Assembly: GCF_000739085.1 (NCBI RefSeq)
Contig: NZ_CP009110.1
Location: 4,340,001 to 4,404,000 of the forward strand
Source: Amycolatopsis methanolica 239
GTDB lineage: Bacteria; Actinomycetota; Actinomycetes; Mycobacteriales; Pseudonocardiaceae
Reading direction: 5' to 3'
DNA: 64,000 nt
This document shows, piece after piece, positions 9,677 to 16,341 of this stretch. The notes under the pieces are model-generated. The model worked only from the letters and a program-made list of their open reading frames with translations, searched no databases and was not told the origin of the DNA. A program made the position numbers and the translations under genes. Numbering within the stretch: the stretch's first letter is position 1; each line of letters opens with the position of its first letter.

Positions 9677-10462
9677 TCACCGGGCAATCGGCTCCCGCGG
9701 AAACACCCGCGCCCCACCAGGAGAACCACACGCCCGACCGATACCCCGCGCCGCCGCCTGCACCAGCGGCGCCAGCGCGGCCGGCTGCGCACCATCGGCA
9801 TGCACCACCAGCGACACCGCCGCGATCACCGCGCCCGAACCGTCCCGCACGGGCGCCGCCACCGAGACCGCGTCCGTGGTGACCTGTCCGTCGCTGACGG
9901 CGTAGCCGTTGCGGCGCACCGCGGCGAGCATCTCGCGCAGCCGGGCCGGGCTCGTCACCGTCTTCGGCGTGTAGGCCTGCAACGGCGCGGCCAGCACCTC
10001 CTCCTGCACCTCCGCCGGCGCGTGCGCGAGCAGCGCCAGCCCGACGCCCGTCGCGTGCAGGGCGAACCGGCCGCCCACCCGCGTCCACACCGGAACCGCC
10101 TTGCGGCCGGAAATCCGTTCCACGAACACGAGTTCCAGACCCTCCCGCACGGCGAGCTGCACGTTCTCGTGGGTGACCTCGTACAGGTCCTCCAGGAACG
10201 GCATCGCCGCCTCGCGCAGAGCCAAGCCGCGCGGCGCCAGCGAAGCGACCTCCCACAACCGCAATCCGACGCGATACCGGCCGTCCGCGCCGCGCTCCAG
10301 CGCGCCCCACGCGACCAGTTCCGCGACCCGCCGGTGCGCGGTCGCCAGCGACAGCCCTGCCCGGCGCGCCAGCTCGGACAGGGTCAGCTCGGGGCATTCC
10401 GGGGTGAACGCGCCGAGCAGCGCGAGCACCTTGCCGGTCACGGTCCGGACTTCGCCGTCCAT
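9677..10462 (-). CDS. IclR-family transcriptional regulator
   Basis: The 261-aa product has an IclR winged helix at about 5-65 (LTLSELARRAGLSLATAHRR) and the effector-binding domain at about 75-245, including ALLAHAPAEV and AVSDGQVTTDAVSVAAPV. It starts 24 bp after the vanB stop on the same strand, so it is probably the last gene of the vanillate operon and a candidate regulator of it. Its C-terminal 43 codons are duplicated just downstream. The start ATG 10462 is chosen because the helix-turn-helix begins soon after it. Confidence 0.85.
   Translation of the reverse strand: MDGEVRTVTGKVLALLGAFTPECPELTLSELARRAGLSLATAHRRVAELVAWGALERGADGRYRVGLRLWEVASLAPRGLALREAAMPFLEDLYEVTHENVQLAVREGLELVFVERISGRKAVPVWTRVGGRFALHATGVGLALLAHAPAEVQEEVLAAPLQAYTPKTVTSPARLREMLAAVRRNGYAVSDGQVTTDAVSVAAPVRDGSGAVIAAVSLVVHADGAQPAALAPLVQAAARGIGRACGSPGGARVFPREPIAR
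9723..9850. repeat. Direct repeat copy B, inside the iclR gene
   Basis: This is the source-side copy of the 128-bp repeat. It lies within the last quarter of the IclR coding region (minus strand). Weaker similarity extends upstream (AACACCCGC at 9485 and at 9702), so the duplicated unit was probably about 150 bp. Confidence 0.88.
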
Positions 10463-10486
10463 CCGATCATCCTGCCCCGCGCCGGC

Positions 10487-11449
10487 CTACAGGTCCAGCA
10501 CGAGCCGCGGCCCGCACGAGCGCGACACGCAGATCATCATCGTGTCGTTCGCCGCGCGCTCCTCGTCGGTGAGCAGCGAGTCGCGGTGGTCCGGCACCCC
10601 GTCGAGCACCGGCGTCTCGCACGTCCCGCAGGTGCCCTCCTGGCACGACGACAGCACGCTCACCCCGGCTTCCTCGACCGCGGCCAGGATCGACTTGTCG
10701 GGGGGCACGGTCACGGTCCGGCCGGACGCGGCGAGCTCCACCTCGAACGTCGTCCGCTCCCCCGCGTCCGCGCCTGCCTTGGGCGAGAACCGTTCCACGT
10801 GCAGCGAGCCCGGCGGCCACACGGCGCAGCGCTGCTCGACCGCCGCCAGCAACGGCTCCGGCCCGCAGCAGTACACCGCCACGCCGTCGCGCGGTGCGCC
10901 CAGCAACTCGCCCAGGTCCAGCAGCCCGGTCTCGTCCTGCGGCCGGATATCGACGCGGTCGCCGTAGCGCGCCACCAGCTCCTCGCGGAACGCCATCGAC
11001 GCCCGCGACCGCCCGCCGTACACCAGCCGCCAGTCGGCGCCGGACGCCTCGGCCCGCACGATCATCGGCACGATGGGCGTGATCCCGATCCCGCCCGCGA
11101 CGAACAGGTACCGCGGCGAGTCCACGAGCCGGAAGTGGTTGCGCGGCCCGCGGACCCGCACGGTGTCCCCTGTGGACAGACGGTCGTGCACCCAGGCCGA
11201 TCCGCCGCGCCCGTCCGGCTCGCGCAGCACCGCGACCTGCAGCACGCCGCGGTCCGCGGGATCCCCGCACAACGAGTACTGCCGCACCATCCCCTCGCCG
11301 AGCACGAGGTCCAGGTGCGCCCCCGGCTCCCACTCCGGCAGCGGGTCGCCCGCGGGGTGCCGCAGGGTCAGCCGCACCACGCCCGCGGCGAGTTCTTCCT
11401 TGCGCTCCAGGAGAACGTCGAGTTCCACTTCGGTCAGCACCGCCGTCAT
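10487..11449 (-). CDS. vanB: Vanillate O-demethylase reductase-type protein (PDR family)
   Basis: The 320-residue product carries the three modules of phthalate-dioxygenase-type reductases. They are an FMN-binding domain (RQYSLCG at about 55-61), an NAD-binding domain (GGIGITP at about 118-124, CCGPEPLL at about 193) and a C-terminal plant-type ferredoxin. Its [2Fe-2S] cysteines are in CQEGTCGTC (about 269, 274, 277) and near 305. It feeds electrons from NADH to the Rieske oxygenase two genes upstream. Its start overlaps the preceding 72-aa gene by 4 bp (ATGA). The substrate assignment rests on the partner oxygenase. Confidence 0.82.
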   Translation of the reverse strand: MTAVLTEVELDVLLERKEELAAGVVRLTLRHPAGDPLPEWEPGAHLDLVLGEGMVRQYSLCGDPADRGVLQVAVLREPDGRGGSAWVHDRLSTGDTVRVRGPRNHFRLVDSPRYLFVAGGIGITPIVPMIVRAEASGADWRLVYGGRSRASMAFREELVARYGDRVDIRPQDETGLLDLGELLGAPRDGVAVYCCGPEPLLAAVEQRCAVWPPGSLHVERFSPKAGADAGERTTFEVELAASGRTVTVPPDKSILAAVEEAGVSVLSSCQEGTCGTCETPVLDGVPDHRDSLLTDEERAANDTMMICVSRSCGPRLVLDL

Positions 11450-11664
11450 CGCGCGCTCCCCGCTCCGGCGAGCACCGGGTCACCGGCGGGCGCCGGGTCG
11501 TCGTGGCCGTCGGGATGGGCCAGCAGCCACTCCCACAGCTCGACCGGATCCTCCGACTCGTGCTCAGCGCCGCAGTGGCAGACGCCGACGAGGACGTCGG
11601 CGCCCAGTTTCCAGTGGATGCGGTACACGGTGTCGCCGTGCAGCATCGCGGTCCGTTCGGTCAT
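11446..11664 (-). CDS. Small conserved-looking protein between vanA and vanB, 72 aa
   Basis: ATG 11664 overlaps the vanA stop, and the stop overlaps the vanB start, so translation is probably coupled on both sides. The protein reads MTERTAMLHGDTVYRIHWKL, then GADVLVGVCHCGAEHESEDP, with a C-terminal acidic, Pro/Ala tail. The CHCG motif with nearby His and Glu could bind a metal or contact the oxygenase, but I know no function for it. Its tight place in the operon argues for a role with the oxygenase-reductase pair. Confidence 0.75.
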   Translation of the reverse strand: MTERTAMLHGDTVYRIHWKLGADVLVGVCHCGAEHESEDPVELWEWLLAHPDGHDDPAPAGDPVLAGAGSAR

Positions 11665-12707
11665 CGCGTGGCGGCCTTCTCCGGTTCGCCGGCCATCTTC
11701 TTCAGGATGCGCCGCGCTGCCAGGCCGCCGGTGTCGATGTTGACCGACAGCTCCTGGTAGCCCTGCGGCTCGGCCTGGATGACCCGCTCCAGGATGTCGA
11801 GCGCCTCCACGTCCTGCAGCACCACGGTGCGGTTGCTCTGCGCGAGGAAGTCGGACACCTCCTGGTCGCCGAGCGCGAAGTCCCGTGCCACGGCCCAGAA
11901 GTCGTGGGTCGAGTGCTCGGTCTCGGGGGTGATCGCGTAGACGACCTCGACGTGGAACCCGTCCGGATCGGTGCCGTCGGCGTTGGGCAGCACGCCGACC
12001 GGCGCGATGCGGCTGTGCAGCAGGTACAGGCACGGCGGGTGGTACTCGATGTCCTGCCAGCGCGTGATGCGGCCCTGGATGCCGGTCGACTTCGCGTAGA
12101 ACGGCGGGCAGGCGGCGTCGTCCATGTGGCGGCTGACGTAGATGATCCGCCGGTCCTCGTCGACCTCGGTGGTGATCGGGGTGTTGGCGACCTCCGGCGT
12201 GCCGATGTAGCCGCCGTGCAGGTAGGTCTCGTGGGACAGGTCCATCAGGTTGTCCACGAGCAGGTCGTAGCGTGCGGCCAGCGGTTCCATGCCGCACACG
12301 GTGGTGTAGGCGGGGTCGGCGAGCCACGGCGCGCGCGGGATGAGCGTGGTGTCGGCGCGGGCGGGGTCGCCGATCCACACCCACACGAACGAGTCCTGCT
12401 CGACGACCGGGTAGGACGGCACCCGCGCGGTACGCGGGATCCGCGACTGGCCGGGCACGAACACGCAGCTGCCGGAGGGTTCGTAGGTGAAGCCGTGGTA
12501 GCCGCAGACGATGCGGTCACCGTCCAGGCGGCTTTCCGACAGCGGGTAGCGGCGGTGCACGCAGCGGTCGGCCAGCGCGACGACTTCCCCGGCTTCGGTA
12601 CGGTAGAAGACGATGGGCTCGCCCAGGATCGTCCTCGCCAGCAGGTCCCGTCCGACCTCGCTCCCGTAGGCGGCGACGTACCACTGGTCGCGCACGAACG
12701 CAGTCAT
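11661..12707 (-). CDS. vanA: Vanillate O-demethylase oxygenase-type Rieske protein
   Basis: The start is ATG 12707, eight bases after GAAGGAG; an upstream in-frame start at 12740 is less likely. The 348-aa product has the Rieske [2Fe-2S] ligands C49-x-H51 and C68-x-x-H71. The catalytic-domain motif NLMDLSHETYLH supplies the mononuclear iron ligands H159 and H164. This motif and the WYVAAY start are typical of vanillate O-demethylase oxygenases, which convert vanillate to protocatechuate and formaldehyde. Related oxygenases act on other methoxybenzoates or on dicamba, so the exact substrate is inferred. It is the first gene of the operon with the 72-aa protein, the reductase and the IclR gene. 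Confidence 0.82.
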   Translation of the reverse strand: MTAFVRDQWYVAAYGSEVGRDLLARTILGEPIVFYRTEAGEVVALADRCVHRRYPLSESRLDGDRIVCGYHGFTYEPSGSCVFVPGQSRIPRTARVPSYPVVEQDSFVWVWIGDPARADTTLIPRAPWLADPAYTTVCGMEPLAARYDLLVDNLMDLSHETYLHGGYIGTPEVANTPITTEVDEDRRIIYVSRHMDDAACPPFYAKSTGIQGRITRWQDIEYHPPCLYLLHSRIAPVGVLPNADGTDPDGFHVEVVYAITPETEHSTHDFWAVARDFALGDQEVSDFLAQSNRTVVLQDVEALDILERVIQAEPQGYQELSVNIDTGGLAARRILKKMAGEPEKAATR

Positions 12708-12786
12708 CTGCAGCTCCTTCGGTGTAGATGCGACGACCACACTTTCGCTGCCGGACGCGGGCCGGGACCAGCCGTGTTTTCAGCAG

Positions 12787-13305
12787 GTGAAAGCTCACCG
12801 GCGGAGCGGATTCGACGAGTTCGCGGCCGAGCCGGGTCTCGAAGCACCACCTGGAGGAGGTCCGCTGCCCCGGATCGCGCCCCTGACCCCGCCCTATCCG
12901 CCTGCCATCGAGGACGCCCTGCGGCGCTGGATGGCGCCGCACGTCGCGCACGATCCGCTGGTGCTCTTCCGCGTGCTGCACCGGCACCCGGAGCTCGCGT
13001 CGCGGATGGGGGCGCTCGGCGCCGGCCTGCCCGCCCACGGAGAACTCCCCGTCGCCGACCGCGAGCTGGTCATCGCCCGAACCTGCGCGCGCTCCGGGTG
13101 CGAGTACGAATGGGGCGTGCACGCGGTGGTGTTTCCCGAGCACACGGCGGACGAGCTGGCCGCGCACCTGCCCGCCCCCCAGCTGCTGGAGTTCCTGGTG
13201 CCGGCCGGCTGGTACCGGACGATCACCGGGCTCGCCAACGCCCTCGCCCTGCCACCCGAACCCTGGGCGGCGCGCTTCGGGGACAATGCTGATCATGCTG
13301 GATGA
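12787..13305 (+). CDS. Carboxymuconolactone decarboxylase-family (AhpD-like) protein
   Basis: The core (about residues 30-170) is an AhpD/CMD helical domain with the signature RTCARSGCEYEWGVHA. Family members act as decarboxylases or as peroxidase-like redox proteins; nothing here distinguishes them. The start is uncertain. GTG 12787 gives the longest product, but family similarity begins at PRIAPLTPPYPP, just after GGAGGAGG and a CTG at 12864. It diverges from vanA with 79 bp between. The 3' end overlaps the next gene by 11 bp. Confidence 0.75.
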   Translation: MKAHRRSGFDEFAAEPGLEAPPGGGPLPRIAPLTPPYPPAIEDALRRWMAPHVAHDPLVLFRVLHRHPELASRMGALGAGLPAHGELPVADRELVIARTCARSGCEYEWGVHAVVFPEHTADELAAHLPAPQLLEFLVPAGWYRTITGLANALALPPEPWAARFGDNADHAG

Positions 13306-13756
13306 GGAGAGCTTCCTGTTCTTCACCGATCGCGCGCTCGACGGGATGACGGCGATCCTCGCCGGCCTGGGTGACGAGCTGGCCAGCACCCGGCTGCCGG
13401 GCGCGAACACGCCCTACGCCATCGTGAACCACTGCCTCGGTGTGATCGCGGCCTGGGCCGGGCAGGTCGTCGCGGGCCGCACCGTGCACCGCGACCGTGA
13501 GGCCGAGTTCACGGCTGCCGGGCCGATCGCACCGCTGCTCGACCGCGTCGCGCGGGCGCGGGAGCGACTGCGTGAGGATGTCGCGGCCGCCGATTTCGAC
13601 GCCCCGCAGCGCGGCGAGGTGCCGGACAAGTACGCGACCACGCCGGCCGGACGGCGACAGGGCGCCGCACTCGTGCACGTCTACGAGGAACTGGCCCAGC
13701 ATCACGGTCAGCTCGAGCTGACCCGCGACATCCTGCTGGCCTCCGTCAGGTCCTGA
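13295..13756 (+). CDS. DinB/maleylpyruvate-isomerase-like four-helix protein
   Basis: The 153-aa product starting MLDEESFLFFTDRAL (ATG 13295; an ATG at 13286 is also in frame) is a four-helix DinB-type protein. Histidines in VNHCLG and in ELAQHHGQLELTRDIL fit the metal site of this family, which includes mycothiol-dependent transferases. The function is not known. It overlaps the upstream AhpD-like gene, suggesting a two-gene operon. It ends 11 bp inside the convergent CoA ligase gene. Confidence 0.75.
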   Translation: MLDEESFLFFTDRALDGMTAILAGLGDELASTRLPGANTPYAIVNHCLGVIAAWAGQVVAGRTVHRDREAEFTAAGPIAPLLDRVARARERLREDVAAADFDAPQRGEVPDKYATTPAGRRQGAALVHVYEELAQHHGQLELTRDILLASVRS

Positions 13757-15272
13757 GCAGCCGCCGCAGGATCTTGCCCGTCGGGGACTTCGGGATCTGC
13801 TCCACGAACTCGACCTCGCGCACCTTCTTGTACGGCGCGACGCGCTCGGCCACGAACGCCATCAGTTCGTCCGCTTCGACGGCGCCCTCGGCGACCACGA
13901 ACGCCTTCGGCGCCTCGCCGCCCTCGGTGTGCGGCACGCCGACCACCGCGGCGTCCAGCACGGCCGGGTGGGTCAGCAGCACGGCCTCCAGCTCGGCGGG
14001 CGCCACCTGGTAGCCCTTGTACTTGATCAGCTCCTTGAGCCGGTCGACGACCCAGAACACGCCGTCGTCGTCGACGCGGACCAGGTCGCCGGTGTGCAGC
14101 CAGCCGCCGGTGATGGTCGCGGCGGTGGCGTCCGGGTCATCCAGGTAGCCGTCCATCACCTGCGGGCCGCGGATCAGCAGCTCGCCGGTCTCGCCGGGGG
14201 CGACGTCGGTGTCCGTGCCGGGGGCCACGATACGTGCCTCGGTGTTCGGCGACAGCCGTCCCACGCTGCCCGGCGGGGTCACCGCGAAGTCGTCGTCGAA
14301 CACCTGGTGCGTGCCAGGGCTGGCCTCGGTCATGCCGTAGCCCTGCCGGATCAGGCAGCCCAGCCGCCGTTCCGCGCGCTCGGTCACCTCCACGTCCAGC
14401 GGCGCCGCCCCGCACAGCGCGAACCGCAGGCTGGACAGGTCGTGGTCCTCCACGTGCGGCGCGGTGGCCAGCGCCAGCACCATCGGCGGCGCGAAGTAGG
14501 CGCGCGTCACCCGGTGCGCGGCCAGCGTCCGCAGGTACTCGTCCAGCTCGAACCGCGGCAGCGTCACCACCTTCGCGCCGCCGAGCAGCCCGGAGTTGAG
14601 GATGATCGTGAAGCCGTAGATGTGGAAGAACGGCAGCACCGCGGCCTGCACGTCGTCCGGGCCGATCCGCCACCCGGCCCGCGTCTGCGCCAGGTTCGCC
14701 ACGAGGTTGCGGTGCGTCAGCCGCACACCCTTCGGGATCCCGGTGGTGCCGCTGGAGAACGGCAGGACCGCGACCGTCGTGGCCGGGTCCAGGTCCAGCT
14801 CCGGCGCCGGCCCGTCGGTGAACAGCGACGTGAACGAGCGGGCACGCGGGTGCTCGCCCAGCACGAGCACCTCGCCGGCGACCTCCAGCGCCTTGTCCAC
14901 GACGGGTTCCGCGGCGATCAGCAGCCGCGCCCCGGACAGCCGCAGCTGCTTGGAGATCTCCCCTGGCGTCAGCGCCGGGTTGACCGGGGTGACCGCGGCC
15001 CCGGCCGCGATCGCCGCGTGCAGGGCGACCACGAACGACGGCTGGTTGTGGCTCATCAGCGCGACGACGTCACCAGGCCCGACGCCGTGCGCCGCGAGGC
15101 CCGCAGCCCCGGCCGTGACCGCCGCGCGCAATTCGGCGTAGGTCAGGCTTTCGCCGGTGCGGCCGTCGACGAGCGCGGTCGCGTCGCCGAACCGGGCCGC
15201 GCCGCCGATCACGAACTCGGTGAGCGTGACGTCGGGGATCTCGACGTCCGGCAGCGGGCTGCGGTGGATCAT
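13746..15272 (-). CDS. 4-coumarate--CoA ligase-family acyl-CoA synthetase
   Basis: The 508-residue product is an ANL-superfamily AMP-forming ligase. The P-loop SSGTTGIPKGV lies at about 172, GYGMTEASPG at about 310, the hinge near 410 and the catalytic lysine in SPTGKILRR near 497. ATG 15272 overlaps the upstream amidohydrolase stop by 4 bp. With that gene and the divergent MFS carrier it matches the makeup of the hydroxycinnamate clusters known as cou in Rhodococcus and phd in Corynebacterium. The inferred role is p-coumarate/ferulate activation to the CoA thioester. Enzymes for the remaining side-chain steps are not in this window. Confidence 0.82.
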   Translation of the reverse strand: MIHRSPLPDVEIPDVTLTEFVIGGAARFGDATALVDGRTGESLTYAELRAAVTAGAAGLAAHGVGPGDVVALMSHNQPSFVVALHAAIAAGAAVTPVNPALTPGEISKQLRLSGARLLIAAEPVVDKALEVAGEVLVLGEHPRARSFTSLFTDGPAPELDLDPATTVAVLPFSSGTTGIPKGVRLTHRNLVANLAQTRAGWRIGPDDVQAAVLPFFHIYGFTIILNSGLLGGAKVVTLPRFELDEYLRTLAAHRVTRAYFAPPMVLALATAPHVEDHDLSSLRFALCGAAPLDVEVTERAERRLGCLIRQGYGMTEASPGTHQVFDDDFAVTPPGSVGRLSPNTEARIVAPGTDTDVAPGETGELLIRGPQVMDGYLDDPDATAATITGGWLHTGDLVRVDDDGVFWVVDRLKELIKYKGYQVAPAELEAVLLTHPAVLDAAVVGVPHTEGGEAPKAFVVAEGAVEADELMAFVAERVAPYKKVREVEFVEQIPKSPTGKILRRLLRT

Positions 15273-16144
15273 CCCCGCTCCTGGGCCAGGCCGAGCACGC
15301 GGACGGCGTTGTCCTTGAGGATCTTCGGGCGCACGTGGTCCTTGATGTCCAGCCGCGCGAAGTCGGCCATCCACCGGTCCGGTGTGATCAGCGGGTAGTC
15401 CGAGCCGAACAGCACCTTGTCCTGCAGGAGGCTGTTGGCGTAGCGGACCAGCTGCGGCGGGAAGTACTTGGGCGACCAGCCGGAGAGGTCGATGTAGACG
15501 TTCGGCTTGTGCGTGGCGACGGCGAGCGCCTCGTCCTGCCACGGGAACGACGGGTGGGCCATGATGATCGTCAGATCCGGGAAGTCGATGGCCACGTCGT
15601 CGAGCAGCATCGGGTTGGACAGGCCGAGCCGGACTCCCCCGCCGCCGCGCATGTTCGCGCCGATACCGGTCTGGCCGGTGTGGAACAACGCGGGCAGGCC
15701 GTGCTCTTGCGCGATCTCCAGCAGCGGGTACGCGCTGCGGTCGTTCGGCGCGAAATCCTGCAGGCTCGGGTGGAACTTCAGGCCGCGCACGCCGTGGTCG
15801 GCGATGAGCCGCTCCAGCTGCCGGGCGCCCGCCCTGCCCTTGGCCGGGTCGATGCTGGCGAACGGGATGAGCACGTCGGGGTGCTTGGCCGCCGCCACCG
15901 CGATCTCCTCGTTGGACAGCGCGGGGTGCCCGGTGAACGCCTCGATGTCGACGGTGAACAGCACCGCCCCGATGCGGCGCTCGCGGTAGTAGGCCGCGAT
16001 CTCGTCGATGGTCGGGCGCCGGGCGTCGGCACCGAAGTAGGCCGAGGACGCCTCGACGAAGTCGTCGGGCAGGGACAGGTGCCCGTGGTCGTCGGTCTCG
16101 ACGTGGACGTGCACGTCGATCGCCTCGAGCTGGCTGGGATCCAT
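15269..16144 (-). CDS. Amidohydrolase (amidohydro_2), putative 4-hydroxyphenyl-beta-ketoacyl-CoA hydrolase
   Basis: The 291-aa product is an amidohydrolase-2 TIM barrel. The metal ligands are DVHVH at the N-terminus (H12, H14), KFHPS near 118, LFHTGQTG near 150, MAHPSFPW near 189 and FGSDYPL near 250. Proteins of this type next to a coumarate-CoA ligase are the hydrolases that release the aromatic acid from 4-hydroxyphenyl-beta-ketoacyl-CoA (CouO/PhdB in the known clusters). The start ATG 16144 follows from position and similarity; an in-frame upstream extension to 16267 crosses the promoter palindrome. It is the first gene of a two-gene operon with the ligase. Confidence 0.75.
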   Translation of the reverse strand: MDPSQLEAIDVHVHVETDDHGHLSLPDDFVEASSAYFGADARRPTIDEIAAYYRERRIGAVLFTVDIEAFTGHPALSNEEIAVAAAKHPDVLIPFASIDPAKGRAGARQLERLIADHGVRGLKFHPSLQDFAPNDRSAYPLLEIAQEHGLPALFHTGQTGIGANMRGGGGVRLGLSNPMLLDDVAIDFPDLTIIMAHPSFPWQDEALAVATHKPNVYIDLSGWSPKYFPPQLVRYANSLLQDKVLFGSDYPLITPDRWMADFARLDIKDHVRPKILKDNAVRVLGLAQERG

Positions 16145-16147
16145 GGT

Positions 16148-16164
16148 TATCAGGTGTACTGATA
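16148..16164. promoter_or_regulatory. Perfect inverted repeat, candidate operator
   Basis: TATCAGGTGTACTGATA: six-base arms TATCAG/CTGATA around a five-base spacer. It lies 4 bp upstream of the amidohydrolase start codon, in the 197-bp gap shared with the divergent MFS gene. The position fits repression of the ligase operon, possibly by a MarR-type regulator as in known hydroxycinnamate clusters. No such regulator gene is adjacent. Confidence 0.6.
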
Positions 16165-16303
16165 TGTATCCGCCGCTGTCAACGCCGCTTCTGCTCGCCG
16201 GAAGTGTCCGCTTCATTGCACATTCTCCGGAAATGCGCCGCAGAATGCGATCCGGATCACCGCTCACACAGTGCGAGCTTGGTCATCCGATCCGGCGAAA
16301 ATC

Positions 16304-16323
16304 AGTTAGCATAGGTCAACTAA
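16304..16323. promoter_or_regulatory. Second inverted-repeat element upstream of the MFS gene
   Basis: The sequence contains TTAG and CTAA arms ten bases apart (16306-16309 and 16320-16323). It is AT-rich compared with its surroundings and ends 18 bp before the MFS start. It could be a -10 region overlapped by an operator. Confidence 0.4.
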
Positions 16324-16341
16324 TTTTCGCTGGTTGGAGTG

